Shown: positions 33,119 through 42,241, numbered from the stretch's first letter. The stretch is 61,884 nt of DNA from Anaerotruncus sp. (GCA_021770005.1 JAETRV010000011.1:1-61884); one strand, 5' to 3'. Program-made: numbers and translations. Notes: generated by a model from the sequence alone, not told the origin.

Positions 33119-34381
33119 ATGAATGATTCTGCGGAGATTCTCTGTATCGGCACCGAGATCCTGCTCGGAAATATTGTCAACACCAATTCGCAGGTGATCT
33201 CGCGTGGCCTTGCCGACGCGGGAATCAACCTTTACCATCATACGGTGGTCGGGGACAACCCCGAACGCCTGAAAGAGGCGCTCGAGCTGGCATTCTCCCG
33301 CAACAACATCGTGATTACGACCGGCGGGCTTGGACCCACCTATGACGACCTGACCAAGGAGACGATCGCGGGGTATTTCGGGAAAAAGCTGGAGATGCAC
33401 GAACCGTCCCGGCAGGCGCTGCTGCGTTTTTTCGAGAAGTTCCGCCGCCCGATGACCGAGAACAACCTCAAGCAGGCGATGATGCCCGAGGGGTGCATCG
33501 TGCTGGAAAACCGCAACGGGACCGCACCCGGCGCGATTATCGAAGGGGAGGACGGGAAGATCGCGGTGATGATGCCCGGCCCGCCGCGTGAGATGGCCCC
33601 GATGTTCCAGAACCAGGTGATGCCCTATCTGGTCAAACGGTCGGGGCATGTCCTGCGTTCCCATTGCCTCTATTTCTTCGGGATCGGCGAGAGCCAGCTC
33701 GAATCCGAGCTCCGCAAGGAGATGGAGGAGATGACCAACCCGACAATCGCCCCCTACGCCAAGGAGGGGGAGGTTATGCTCCGGGTGACCGCCTCGGGCG
33801 ACAGCGAAGCGGAGGCGGAACAGCGTATGGAACCGGTGATTGCGCAGCTAAAGGAGCGGTTTTCCGAATACGTCTATGGGGTGGATGTGGACAACCTGCA
33901 AACGGCTGCCGTCCATCTGCTGGCGGAAAAGGGCCTAAAAGCCGCAGTTGCGGAGAGCTGTACCGGCGGTTATGTGGCCAAACGGCTGACCGATGTGGCG
34001 GGCAGCTCCGCCGTGTTCGGCTGTGGGGTGGTTAGCTATTCCAACGAGGTCAAGGAGAAGCTGCTCGGGGTCTCGCACGAGACGCTCGAAACAGTAGGCG
34101 CAGTTTCGGCGGAAACCGCAAAGCAGATGGCGGACGGGGTGCGCCGGGTTTCCGGTGCGGACATCGGCATCTCGACGACCGGGATTGCCGGCCCGGACGG
34201 CGGCACCCAAGAAAAACCGGTCGGCCTGGTCTATGTCGGGGTGAGCAGCCCGTGGTATAACGATGTGCTGGAGCTGCGGCTCTCCCGCGGGTATGTGGAC
34301 GGCGCGCGGGAGTTCATCCGCTATCTCGCCTCGTCGCACGCGCTCTCCGCCCTGCTCAAAGCTGTGAAAGCGCATGGCTGA
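33119..34381 (+). CDS. cinA: CinA: competence/damage-inducible protein, NMN deamidase domain
   Basis: 420 residues. The N-terminal MoCF-like domain (1-170: ILCIGTEILLGNIVNTNSQV; VITTGGLGPTYDDLTKETIA) is an ADP-ribose pyrophosphatase in some homologues. The C-terminal domain (about 265-415: AVAESCTGGYVAKRLTDVAG; STTGIAGPDGGT) is the NMN deamidase (PncC) that recycles NMN. It has a -10 box TATACT at 33066-33071 with a weak -35. The ATG at 33119 follows GGGGG; a TTG just before it is less likely. It heads an operon with a glycosylase and luxS. Confidence 0.95.
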   Translation: MNDSAEILCIGTEILLGNIVNTNSQVISRGLADAGINLYHHTVVGDNPERLKEALELAFSRNNIVITTGGLGPTYDDLTKETIAGYFGKKLEMHEPSRQALLRFFEKFRRPMTENNLKQAMMPEGCIVLENRNGTAPGAIIEGEDGKIAVMMPGPPREMAPMFQNQVMPYLVKRSGHVLRSHCLYFFGIGESQLESELRKEMEEMTNPTIAPYAKEGEVMLRVTASGDSEAEAEQRMEPVIAQLKERFSEYVYGVDVDNLQTAAVHLLAEKGLKAAVAESCTGGYVAKRLTDVAGSSAVFGCGVVSYSNEVKEKLLGVSHETLETVGAVSAETAKQMADGVRRVSGADIGISTTGIAGPDGGTQEKPVGLVYVGVSSPWYNDVLELRLSRGYVDGAREFIRYLASSHALSALLKAVKAHG

Positions 34382-34877
34382 CCCATGCAGGGTGGTGCAT
34401 GAGATCCCGCCGGTTTACGACGCGCGCTCCCGGGTGCTGATCCTCGGGACCTTCCCCTCCCCCAAGTCGCGGGAATACGGCTTTTTCTACGGGCACCCGC
34501 AGAACCGGTTTTGGAAGGTACTGGCTGCACTCTTCCAAAGCCCAGTCCCGCAGACCAACGAACAGAAGCGGGCGTTCCTGCTCGAGCGGCGGGTTGCGCT
34601 CTGGGACGTGCTCGCGTCCTGTGAGATTGAGGGGGCGTCGGATGCGTCGATCAAAAACGCTGTGCCCAACGACCTCTCCCCCATCCTGCAAACCGCCCAG
34701 ATCCGGGCAATCTGCACCACCGGCGCCAAAGCCGCCGCGCTTTACAAAAGGCACATCCAGCCGGTGACAGGGATTCCCGCAGTGGCGCTGCCCTCTACCA
34801 GCCCGGCAAACTGCGCCCGTTCGCTGGAATCCCTCTGCACCAGCTATCGGATGATTTTAAACTTTCTGGAGGATTGA
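34374..34877 (+). CDS. DNA-deoxyinosine/uracil glycosylase, MUG-like
   Basis: 167 residues of the uracil-DNA glycosylase superfamily. Motifs: LILGTFPSPKSREYGFFYGH (active-site loop, near 23-42), QNRFWKVL, and LPSTSPAN (DNA-intercalation loop, near 141). This pattern is that of the G:T/U or deoxyinosine glycosylases, which remove deaminated bases at the start of base excision repair. It overlaps cinA by eight nt. Confidence 0.85.
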   Translation: MADPCRVVHEIPPVYDARSRVLILGTFPSPKSREYGFFYGHPQNRFWKVLAALFQSPVPQTNEQKRAFLLERRVALWDVLASCEIEGASDASIKNAVPNDLSPILQTAQIRAICTTGAKAAALYKRHIQPVTGIPAVALPSTSPANCARSLESLCTSYRMILNFLED

Positions 34878-34880
34878 ACC

Positions 34881-35342
34881 ATGAAAAAAATTGCAAGCTT
34901 CTGCGTTGACCACACCAAACTCAAAAAGGGCATCTATGTCTCCCGGGTGGACGGGGACGTCGTTACATATGATCTGCGGATGTGCACTCCGAATGCCGGT
35001 TCCTATCTTGAGAACGCGGCCCAGCATACGTTTGAGCATCTGTTTGCGACCTATGCCCGCAACAGCAAATACACCGACAGCGTGGTCTATGTCGGGCCGA
35101 TGGGCTGCCGAACCGGGTTCTATTTCCTTGTGCGGGATACCATGTCCCATGCCGAGGTGATTGGGCTGCTCAAGGATGTCTGCGCTTTTATAGCGGACTA
35201 CGAGGGTGAAATCCCTGGGAATTCGGAGGTGGAATGCGGCAACTACCTCGACCATGACCTACCCGGCGCGCGGAAGATGGGGGCGGCGTTTGGCGAGGTC
35301 ATCCAGAACTGGACCCCCGAAATGACCGCTTACGAAAACTAA
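34881..35342 (+). CDS. luxS: S-ribosylhomocysteine lyase LuxS
   Basis: 153 residues. LuxS splits S-ribosylhomocysteine into homocysteine and DPD, the precursor of autoinducer-2, in the activated-methyl cycle. The metal site is H-T-x-E-H (QHTFEHLFATYARN, near 48-61) plus Cys in EVECGNYLDHDL (near 118). GPMGCRTGFYF carries the catalytic Cys. RBS GGAGG, three nt after the glycosylase gene. R1 follows directly with a terminator-like hairpin. Confidence 0.97.
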   Translation: MKKIASFCVDHTKLKKGIYVSRVDGDVVTYDLRMCTPNAGSYLENAAQHTFEHLFATYARNSKYTDSVVYVGPMGCRTGFYFLVRDTMSHAEVIGLLKDVCAFIADYEGEIPGNSEVECGNYLDHDLPGARKMGAAFGEVIQNWTPEMTAYEN

Positions 35343-35487
35343 AGGTCTATTCAGAATCTTTTGTAGGGGGCTTTTTCACTTGCAAAAAGCCCCCTAGCAG
35401 GCGTTCCGCGCTTTGCGAAGCGCGGCCAAAGGCTCTGCCTTTGGAAACCGCAATTTTTCGAGAAAAATTGCGTAAAGCTTTTGGTTA
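35341..35487 (+). repeat. R1 intergenic repeat
   Basis: Hairpin GGGGGCTTTTT...AAAAAGCCCCC (35366-35394), then a shortened middle ('gcgctttgcgaagcgcggcc') and the AT module 'ttttcgagaaaaattgcgta'. It likely terminates luxS. An R2 element abuts its right end. Confidence 0.85.
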
Positions 35488-35652
35488 AGAACCTGTATTC
35501 ATAATCGGAGGATGTCGGATGGACGAGGCATTTTTTCGCCCTGCAAGGCGAAAAAATGCAGACAATACTTTGTGTATTGCAAGGTTTTTCAACGCAGCAG
35601 GTCGGAAAAAGGCCCGTTCAGACGGCGTCAAACGGTTGTGAATACGGGTTCT
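35488..35652 (+). repeat. R2 element, 165 bp with terminal inverted repeats
   Basis: MITE-like. The ends AGAACCTGTATTCATAATCG and (reverse complement of the right end) AGAACCCGTATTCACAACCG match at 17 of 20 positions, and all three differences leave G-U pairs in RNA. The inside has a 13-bp hairpin GCATTTTTTCGCC...GGCGAAAAAATGC, CAATAC-N5-GTATTG, and 'cagcaggtcggaaaaaggcc'. A near-identical inverted copy runs off the end of this window at 61773; a 66-bp deletion form is at 50136. It has no coding capacity. Confidence 0.82.
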
Positions 35653-35672
35653 CAGGGAAAAAAGGAGCTCCG

Positions 35673-35702
35673 CCTAGGGCTTGTTTGAAAATAGAGAAAT
35701 GG
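35673..35702 (+). repeat. R3 half element
   Basis: 'ctagggcttgtttgaaaata' followed by 'gagaaatgg' matches one end of R3. The following 'ccggatcgacctgcgatccgg' forms a small hairpin. The remainder of the 35703-35939 gap is AT-rich and probably holds the DUF896 promoter ('gatataatcataatc'). Confidence 0.55.
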
Positions 35703-35939
35703 AAAGAACCGGATCGACCTGCGATCCGGTTCTTTCTGTATGTGTGGAAGAGAGAAGTAAGCAGATTGTAAACAGGCATTTCCCGCCTGTTGGAAGAAAA
35801 ACCATGCACTGTTTTTCTTCTGCGGTTATTGTATCACGTCCACCCCATAAAATCAAGAGAAAATTTGCGATTTTTTTCACAAAGTTTACTTCCGATTTCA
35901 GATTTGATATAATCATAATCACGAAAGGGAGTGTAAAAG

Positions 35940-36182
35940 ATGGAAAAAAGCCAGCTGGAACGGATCAGTGAGCTGACCCGTATCTCACGAGAACGTGCTT
36001 TGACCGAGGAAGAGCAGGCGGAACGCGCGGAACTGCGCCGTCAGTATGCGGCGGAGATGTGCGGAAGCCTGAAAGCCACGCTCGACCACACCTGGGTCGT
36101 GGACGGGCAGGGCAACCGCAGAAAGCTGGAACAGAAAAAATATGGACAGCAGGAGGGGAATCCGGATGGGACAGCAGAATAA
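35940..36182 (+). CDS. DUF896 (YnzC-like) small protein
   Basis: 80 residues. Starts MEKSQLERISELTRISRERA and continues LTEEEQAERAELRRQY, the two-helix pattern of DUF896, as in Bacillus YnzC. The function is unknown. RBS AAAGGGAG. Its end overlaps the start of the sirtuin gene by 17 nt. Confidence 0.9.
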   Translation: MEKSQLERISELTRISRERALTEEEQAERAELRRQYAAEMCGSLKATLDHTWVVDGQGNRRKLEQKKYGQQEGNPDGTAE

Positions 36183-36882
36183 ATTGCAGGAACTGGTATC
36201 AGAAAGCAAACGGATCGTCTTTTTCGGCGGGGCAGGGGTATCCACCGAAAGCGGCATCCCGGATTTCCGGAGCGTGGACGGGCTTTACAGCCAGCAGTGG
36301 AAGTATCCGCCCGAGACCATCCTGAGCCACACGTTCTTTATGCGCCACACCGAGGAATTTTTTGAATTTTATCGGGCGAAGATGCTCTGCCTTGAGGCAA
36401 AGCCAAACGCGGCGCATCGGACCCTCGCCGCGCTTGAGCAGGCGGGGAAACTCACCGCAGTGGTGACCCAGAACATCGACGGGCTGCATCAGGCGGCGGG
36501 CAGCAAAACCGTTTATGAGCTGCATGGTTCGGTGCACCGGAACTACTGCATGGACTGCGGCAAAGCATATGACGCGGCCTATATGCTTGCGTCCAAGGGG
36601 ATTCCGCGCTGTACCTGCGGCGGGATCATCAAGCCGGATGTGGTGCTCTACGAGGAAAGCCTCGACGGGCGGACGCTCGAACGATCGATCGAGGCGATTT
36701 CCGGCTGTGACCTGCTCATCATCGGCGGGACTTCCCTGGCGGTCTATCCAGCGGCCGGGCTGGTCAACTACTGCCGCGGGAAGATCGCGGTGGTCAACCG
36801 CTCGTCCACCCCGCTCGACGCCAAAGCCGATCTGCTGCTCCAAGGGAGCATCGGCGAAACTTTCTCAACCCTGACCATCTGA
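36166..36882 (+). CDS. cobB: Sir2-family NAD-dependent protein deacylase
   Basis: 238 residues. It removes acyl groups from lysine using NAD+, giving O-acyl-ADP-ribose and nicotinamide. Motifs: FFGGAGVSTESGIPDFRS (NAD site, near 18-35), TQNIDGLH (near 101), the catalytic His in YELHGSVHRNYCMDC (near 117), a zinc site CMDC...CTCGG, KPDVVLYEE, and GGTSLAVYPAAGLV. The ATG follows GGAGGGG and lies within the DUF896 gene. Confidence 0.95.
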   Translation: MGQQNKLQELVSESKRIVFFGGAGVSTESGIPDFRSVDGLYSQQWKYPPETILSHTFFMRHTEEFFEFYRAKMLCLEAKPNAAHRTLAALEQAGKLTAVVTQNIDGLHQAAGSKTVYELHGSVHRNYCMDCGKAYDAAYMLASKGIPRCTCGGIIKPDVVLYEESLDGRTLERSIEAISGCDLLIIGGTSLAVYPAAGLVNYCRGKIAVVNRSSTPLDAKADLLLQGSIGETFSTLTI

Positions 36883-36957
36883 GCCCATGTGTCCCCTTTT
36901 TCCGTCCAAATAGGTTTATTGAAGTAGGGAGCGATGAAACAGGAAGGGGAAGCCGGG

Positions 36958-37644
36958 ATGGAACGTTTTCGGGCACTGCTCAAAGAGAAAACCGGCGCGG
37001 GCTTCCTTGCGCGGATGGGGGTGATGCTGCCGATCTTTCTGATCGTCTACTATCTTTCGGCGGGGCCGGTCGGTGGGCAGTACACGCTGCCCGCCACTAC
37101 GCCGGAACAGCTTGTTTCGGAGGAAAGCCGCGTCGGGATCGAGCGCAGGCTGGGAAGCAGCACCGCGCTGGTTGGGTTTAGCCTTTCTGGCGGCAGCTCG
37201 GACACACTGAGTCTGGTGCTGCTCCAGCGGGACCGAGTTTGGATCGCCAGCCTTCCGGGAGAGGGCAAACCGGCAAAGCTGGGCCGCCTCACTGCGCGGG
37301 CCGGCCCACAGGAATTCCGCTTCAGCCGCCCGCTTGATGAGGGGTTGGAGCTGGCGCAGCGGGTTTTGGAGGCGCGGGAACCGCTTTTTTCCGCGCTGGA
37401 TGCGCAGGGCTTTCCCCGTGACCGGCTTTTCTTACAGTTTCCGGCGAACGCAAATTTCCCGCCCGTCCCCCAGCCCTCGGACCGGCCGTTCCTGATGACG
37501 CTCGACCACAGCGGGTCGATTGTGGTCGGGCCTCTCACAGGCGATCCGTCCCCCGACTGGGGCGGTGTCTGTGAACTGGACCCCGATAATACCCCACCTT
37601 CGGAGTCGCCCGACCGGCTCATTGGCTACTTACAGATCTCTTGA
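36958..37644 (+). CDS. Membrane-anchored protein of unknown function
   Basis: About 228 residues. One N-terminal membrane helix (GFLARMGVMLPIFLIVYYLS) and an outer domain with IERRLGSSTALVGFSLSGGS, LVLLQRDRVWIASLPGEG and a final ESPDRLIGYLQIS. I recognise no domain. The start at 36958 has AAGGGG eight nt upstream; another ATG eight codons earlier has its site too close. It precedes the WG-repeat lipoprotein by 56 nt and may act with it at the cell surface. Confidence 0.72.
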   Translation: MERFRALLKEKTGAGFLARMGVMLPIFLIVYYLSAGPVGGQYTLPATTPEQLVSEESRVGIERRLGSSTALVGFSLSGGSSDTLSLVLLQRDRVWIASLPGEGKPAKLGRLTARAGPQEFRFSRPLDEGLELAQRVLEAREPLFSALDAQGFPRDRLFLQFPANANFPPVPQPSDRPFLMTLDHSGSIVVGPLTGDPSPDWGGVCELDPDNTPPSESPDRLIGYLQIS

Positions 37645-37700
37645 CAGCTTCTGAAAAAGGTTGTAAACCGAAAACCTGCTCTTGGAAGGAGTGATCTTTT

Positions 37701-39416
37701 ATGAAAACTGCGTGGATTCTGGCAGCGCTTCTGCTGTTTTCCGGGTGCACCCCCACCCTGTTGAAACCCTATCCGGCCTCTTCGGATTCGATTTCCGCTT
37801 CGGCGGAACCCGCTCCTCCCGCCTCCTCACCGGACGCATCCGACGTCCCGGAGGAACCGTCTGGTGAACCTTCGCCCAGCCCGGATGTACAACCTTCTGC
37901 TTCCACAACCTCCTCTGTGAAAAGGGAACCGGCGGTTGAGATGACACTCCCGGAGGGGATGCCGCCCGCCGCTTCCGACGCGGTCAAGCTGCCCGCGCAG
38001 TATGTGTGGTCAGAGGCAGGCTATGGGTTGGAGCTGCTCACCCCGGTGCAATATACGCCGGGCGATTGGGATACAGATTCCCATGAGGAACCGCGCGGGT
38101 TTCGGACGGGGGATTTTTTCCTCCTCAAACAGGGCGGGAAATCAGCGGTTGCCAACGCCAACGGCGCGATCCTGACCGGCTTTGATCTGGACTACAACGA
38201 CCCACGCTGGTGCTCAAAGGACGGGATGGCCGAGATTTTCCGGGATGGAAAGGCGGGGATCATTGACGTCCGGGACGGCAGTATGGTGATTCCATGCGCG
38301 TACCAGGCGGTCTTGCCCCGTGGGAACGGCCTGTTTGAAGCGGAGGTCAACCATGACCTGACCCTGCTGCTCGACCAGGATGAGAACACCATCTTTGAGA
38401 TGGAGCGTTCGGATTCCTGCTACCTCATCCCGGAGGACAACATCCTCGCGCTCCAACAAGACGGGATGCTCCGTCTTTACCGGATGGACGATTACACACC
38501 GGTCAACAACACTTCCTGTGAAAAGCTCTCCCTTCTGCGCGAAAGCCGTGAGGAGGAAAAAGCCCTGCTTGGCGTTTATACCACTGGCGCCTGGGGCATC
38601 TGCGACAGCGAGGGGAACGAGATCGTAGAACCCCTTTATGATGACATCGGACATTTTCAGGGGGACTATGCCGACTTCACCCTCAACGGAAAGATGGGGG
38701 TGCTCCGGTATGATGGCGAGGTGGTGGTCAAACCCGAGTGGGAGGACCTGATCGTCTACGAGGACTGCGCGAGCGTCTGCAAACAGGGCCGCTGGGGGAT
38801 GATTACCGATCTGGACAACAGTGAATTGGGCATTGAGCTGGCCTATGATTTTGTGGGTGCGTACGGTAAGGGGGATTACGCGGTATTTGAGCGGAACAAC
38901 AAGTTCGGGCTGCTCGACCGCGCGGGCAACGAGATCATCCCGCCGCGCTATGACGATATGATCTACCAGAGCGACCGGCTTGCGACCGGCTATTATCTGG
39001 TGCAGGGGAACCGGCCATCCTCCTATGGGATCGTCCACGATGGAAAGATTGTGCTGACCGATAACCACCAGCTGGTCCTCTCGCCGCTGAACGGCGCCGC
39101 CGCGGAAGGGGAACCCTATCTGCTCGCCTGCAACCCGCGTGAACAGTGGGGCTACCTCGACAAGACCGGAAAATTCGTAATCGACACCAAGTTTGACCGG
39201 GCGGATGAATTTATCGCGGGCCGGGATGTGGCGTTCGTCAGCCTGGATGGGGAAATCTGCCTGATCGATCGGGATGGGCGTCCGGTGCTCGAGACGGTGT
39301 TCACCGACCTGCTCTGTTACAACCCGGAAACGATGGTCGGGATGTTCGCTTATCCCGACCCGGCCGACCCGGAAGAGCAGAAGGTCTGCCTCGCACAGGT
39401 GACCTTCCCAGAGTGA
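37701..39416 (+). CDS. WG-repeat lipoprotein
   Basis: 571 residues. The lipobox LLFSGC (Cys near 16) anchors it outside the membrane. A Ser/Pro-rich linker (20-85) precedes at least six WG (KWG) beta repeats, e.g. GAWGICDSEGNEIVEPLYDD, GKMGVLRYDGEVVVKPEWED, NKFGLLDRAGNEIIPPRYDD and EQWGYLDKTGKFVIDTKFDR. WG repeats form beta-propeller-like surfaces, probably for binding. Target unknown. RBS AAGGAG. Confidence 0.92.
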   Translation: MKTAWILAALLLFSGCTPTLLKPYPASSDSISASAEPAPPASSPDASDVPEEPSGEPSPSPDVQPSASTTSSVKREPAVEMTLPEGMPPAASDAVKLPAQYVWSEAGYGLELLTPVQYTPGDWDTDSHEEPRGFRTGDFFLLKQGGKSAVANANGAILTGFDLDYNDPRWCSKDGMAEIFRDGKAGIIDVRDGSMVIPCAYQAVLPRGNGLFEAEVNHDLTLLLDQDENTIFEMERSDSCYLIPEDNILALQQDGMLRLYRMDDYTPVNNTSCEKLSLLRESREEEKALLGVYTTGAWGICDSEGNEIVEPLYDDIGHFQGDYADFTLNGKMGVLRYDGEVVVKPEWEDLIVYEDCASVCKQGRWGMITDLDNSELGIELAYDFVGAYGKGDYAVFERNNKFGLLDRAGNEIIPPRYDDMIYQSDRLATGYYLVQGNRPSSYGIVHDGKIVLTDNHQLVLSPLNGAAAEGEPYLLACNPREQWGYLDKTGKFVIDTKFDRADEFIAGRDVAFVSLDGEICLIDRDGRPVLETVFTDLLCYNPETMVGMFAYPDPADPEEQKVCLAQVTFPE

Positions 39417-39446
39417 GGCCATCAAACAGAAATGGAGAGAATGCGG

Positions 39447-39959
39447 ATGCCCAAATTGATTCTGCTCCGGGGAAATTCAGGGAGCGGGAAGACGACAGCG
39501 GCCAAGGCGCTGCAACAGCGGTTTGGCCGCAACACCATGCTGCTCTCACAGGACATGGTCCGGCGGGAGATGCTTTGGGCCGAGGATAGCGCGAGTACCA
39601 AAGCATTGCCGCTGCTGCGGGAACTGCTCCTTTACGGGAGCCGTCATTGCGAGGTCGTGGTGTTGGAGGGAATCCTGCGCGCAGACTGGTACCGTCCGCT
39701 GTTCGAGGACGCGGTGCAGCTCTTTGGGAACCAGGTTTTCGCTTACTACTACGACCTGCCGTTTGAGGAGACGGTCAGACGGCACCAGACCAAGCCCCAA
39801 CGGGAGGAATTCGGCGAACAGGAGATGCGGACCTGGTGGAACGGGCAGGACTGGATTGGGTTCCTGCCTGAAACCCGTCTGGACCAGACGCAGAGCCTGG
39901 ACGGGATCGTCGAGCAGATCTTCCGGGAGGTCACCGCGCCGGAAACCAGGGGTCTCTAA
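39447..39959 (+). CDS. P-loop kinase/ATPase, zeta-toxin-like fold
   Basis: 170 residues. Walker A RGNSGSGKTTAAKAL lies at the N-terminus, followed by LLSQDMVRREML, ELLLYGSRHCEVVVLEGILR (Walker B-like) and AYYYDLPFEETVRRHQTKPQ, a lid-like segment. It resembles small kinases of the AAA_33/zeta-toxin group, in which the phosphorylated substrate varies (nucleosides, aminoglycosides, UDP-sugars). No antitoxin gene is next to it. The start chosen has GGAGAG upstream; two earlier ATGs are possible. Confidence 0.8.
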   Translation: MPKLILLRGNSGSGKTTAAKALQQRFGRNTMLLSQDMVRREMLWAEDSASTKALPLLRELLLYGSRHCEVVVLEGILRADWYRPLFEDAVQLFGNQVFAYYYDLPFEETVRRHQTKPQREEFGEQEMRTWWNGQDWIGFLPETRLDQTQSLDGIVEQIFREVTAPETRGL

Positions 39960-40091
39960 AATCCTGTTCAAAATCGAACTCTTTATGGATTCAGCGATTT
40001 TGATTGTCGAATTTGATCGAATTATTTTATACAAATTGTCGTTTTATGGCTTAATTATACGAAACCCCTGATACATATTTAACAATTTAAA

Positions 40092-40181
40092 AAATCGAAA
40101 TTTGTCGATTTTTACAATTCTCCTCTTTTTACACAAAATTTTTGTTTTTTTTTGAAATTCTATGTAACTTGTTCATAAAAT
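40092..40181 (+). promoter_or_regulatory. gltS promoter and upstream palindrome
   Basis: TTGAAA (40152-40157), 18 nt, TAAAAT (40176-40181). Upstream, AAAATCGA-N6-TCGATTTT (near 40093-40115) is a perfect palindrome. The whole 39960-40223 gap is unusually AT-rich for this genome, has several TCGAA/TTCGA-type motifs and no gene, and may be a binding region for a global regulator. Confidence 0.6.
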
Positions 40182-40223
40182 AGAAACAGTTCCAAAAAAT
40201 CTAAGATGTGTGGAGGAGAACGT

Positions 40224-41426
40224 ATGGAATTATCGCTTGACATGTATCAAACCGTAGCATTGGCCGTCATTTTCTATTTCCTGGGATGCTACATAAGAAA
40301 GAATGTCTCTTTCTTCAGCAAATTCTGCATCCCTGCTCCGGTCATCGGCGGGCTGATCTTCGCGCTCATCAACCTCGGATTGAGGATGAGCGGGGTGCTC
40401 GTCCTCAACTTGACCGACACTTTGCAAAGTGTCTTCATGACCGTATTCTTCTGTAGCATCGGGTTTACCGCGAGTTTCCGTCTGCTGAAAAAGGGTGGCG
40501 TTCAGGTGTTCATCTTCCTGGCGGTCGCTATCGTGCTGGTCGTGCTCCAGAATGTGCTGGCAGTCCTGCTGGCGGGTGTGTTCAACCTCGATCCGCTGCT
40601 TGGCCTCTGCACCGGCTCGATCCCGATGGTTGGCGGCCACGGAACCGCTGGCTCGTTCGGGCCTCTGTTTGAAAACGATTTGGGGGTTTTGGGCGCAAAC
40701 ACGGTCGCAATCGCTTCCGCAACCTTCGGCCTGATCGGCGGCAGCTTGATCGGTGGCCCGATTGCAAACCGGCTGATCGTTAAACGCGGGCTGAAACCGG
40801 TTGCCAACCAGTATTCGGATCGGGAAGAAACCGTTCTGGAAGAGGTTCTCCCGGATGTCCATGAGGTGGATACCGACCGGTTTATGAACGCCATCGCAAT
40901 CCTGTTTATCGCAATGGGCGTTGGCTCGATCGTCTACAACTTCTTTAAGAGCGTCAACCTCACCTTCCCGACCTATATCGGTGCAATGTTGATCGGCGCG
41001 TTGATCCGCAATGTCTGCGACCTGAAAAAGATCGACCTTCCCGAGCGTGAGATCGAGGTTTGCGGCTCGGTCGGGCTGTCGGTATTCCTTGCAATGGCGT
41101 TAATGTCCCTGCGGCTCTGGGAGCTGGCGGCGCTGGCGCTTCCGCTTGTCGTGATGCTGCTCGCACAGACTGTCCTCATGGCAGTTTATGCAACCTTTGT
41201 TACCTTCAACGTGATGGGGCGCGATTATGAGGCTGCGGTCCTCGCCGCCGCAAACTGCGGGTTCGGTATGGGCGCAACCCCGAACGCAATGGCAAATATG
41301 CAGTCGGTCACCTCAAAGTTTGGCCCTGCACCCAAGGCGTTCTTTATCGTCCCGCTGGTCGGAAGCCTGTTTATCGACTTCTTCAACTCCGGCATCCTGA
41401 CCATCTTTATCAACGTCCTGCACTAA
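40224..41426 (+). CDS. gltS: Sodium/glutamate symporter GltS
   Basis: 400 residues and about ten to twelve membrane helices. GltS takes up glutamate with Na+. Family motifs: GSIPMVGGHGTAGSFGPLFE (first re-entrant loop, near 138-157) and ANCGFGMGATPNAMANMQSV (second loop, near 350). RBS GGAGGAG. Together with the gcd operon it suggests glutamate as an energy substrate. An intrinsic terminator follows. Confidence 0.96.
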   Translation: MELSLDMYQTVALAVIFYFLGCYIRKNVSFFSKFCIPAPVIGGLIFALINLGLRMSGVLVLNLTDTLQSVFMTVFFCSIGFTASFRLLKKGGVQVFIFLAVAIVLVVLQNVLAVLLAGVFNLDPLLGLCTGSIPMVGGHGTAGSFGPLFENDLGVLGANTVAIASATFGLIGGSLIGGPIANRLIVKRGLKPVANQYSDREETVLEEVLPDVHEVDTDRFMNAIAILFIAMGVGSIVYNFFKSVNLTFPTYIGAMLIGALIRNVCDLKKIDLPEREIEVCGSVGLSVFLAMALMSLRLWELAALALPLVVMLLAQTVLMAVYATFVTFNVMGRDYEAAVLAAANCGFGMGATPNAMANMQSVTSKFGPAPKAFFIVPLVGSLFIDFFNSGILTIFINVLH

Positions 41427-41442
41427 CCTTGTCCCCCCTTCC

Positions 41443-41478
41443 GGATCGGCTGTTCCTTTGTGGCAGCCGGTCCTTTTT
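41443..41478 (+). terminator. gltS terminator
   Basis: GGATCGGCTG and CAGCCGGTCC (one T-G pair) around an 11-nt loop, then TTTTTC. Confidence 0.85.
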
Positions 41479-41564
41479 CTTTTTTACCCATCCTTTTTTT
41501 GTTTTTTGCTTGCCCCCATGCCGCTCTTATATTATACTGGTTATACTGAAATCAAGCTGTTTTG

Positions 41565-42095
41565 TAAGAGCCTATTTAGAGCCTGCTTAAAATCAAAAGC
41601 TTTACTCAATTTTTCTCGAAAATTGCGGGGTTGGGACAGCTGGAAGTTTGGCCCCAGACCAAACTTCCGGGCGCAAAGCGCCCTCCTCAAAGGCGCATGT
41701 TGTTTTGGAATCCCGACCAAAACAACGCCCATCGCTTCCCGGCTGATGCCGGAGCGCGCTTCGCGCGACGCTCGGGCAGAATGCGCCTCACGGGAAGGGG
41801 GCGCTGCCCCCTTCCCGTGTGCCCTTCCCGGGCAAGATTTAGCGCTCTCATTCGTTTTCCCACCTAGCTTGCCGGGGGGAGTTCCTTTCTTTTCCCTTAA
41901 TCAAAAGTTTTACTCGATTTTTTTCAAAAAATCGCAGGGTCGAGGGGCAGCGCCCCCGCCGCGCTCCGCAGAGCGCGGAACACTTTATCCTGTGAAGCGC
42001 ATTTAAGGGGTGAATTGCCGCCTATGGGCGGCAAGAGGGGGCTTTTTGCAAGTGAAAAAGCCCCCCTCCAAAAGATTCTGAACAGGCTCTTAGGG
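41565..42095 (-). repeat. Extended R1 array, reverse orientation
   Basis: Two R1 copies in tandem reverse order with unrelated DNA between. It opens 'gcctgcttaaaatcaaaagc' (41580), carries the AT module twice (near 41600 and 41910), a GC-rich insert (41690-41880; 'cccgaccaaaacaacgccca', 'gaagggggcgctgccccctt'), the block 'cactttatcctgtgaagcgc', and the hairpin GGGGGCTTTTT...AAAAAGCCCCC (42036-42064), ending 'ctgaacaggctctta'. No gene is credible here. Confidence 0.78.
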
Positions 42096-42241
42096 GCAGT
42101 GAGGCAGCGGACGTTTGGTCTGGAACCCAAAACGCCGCGCACCCCTCCTCCCCGGCAGGATATGGTTTTTTATACGCCTGCTTTTTCGATCCGCTGGAGC
42201 ATTTTTTAAATTTATTTTGAATGAAAGAGACCTACTTTAAC

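Noticed and set aside
39447-39959. Zeta toxin of a toxin-antitoxin pair
   Set aside because: The fold is similar, but no small antitoxin gene is adjacent; neighbours are a surface lipoprotein and gltS.
41565-42095. Protein-coding gene in the 41.5-42.2 kb gap
   Set aside because: All open frames run through R1 repeat modules shared with other non-coding gaps.
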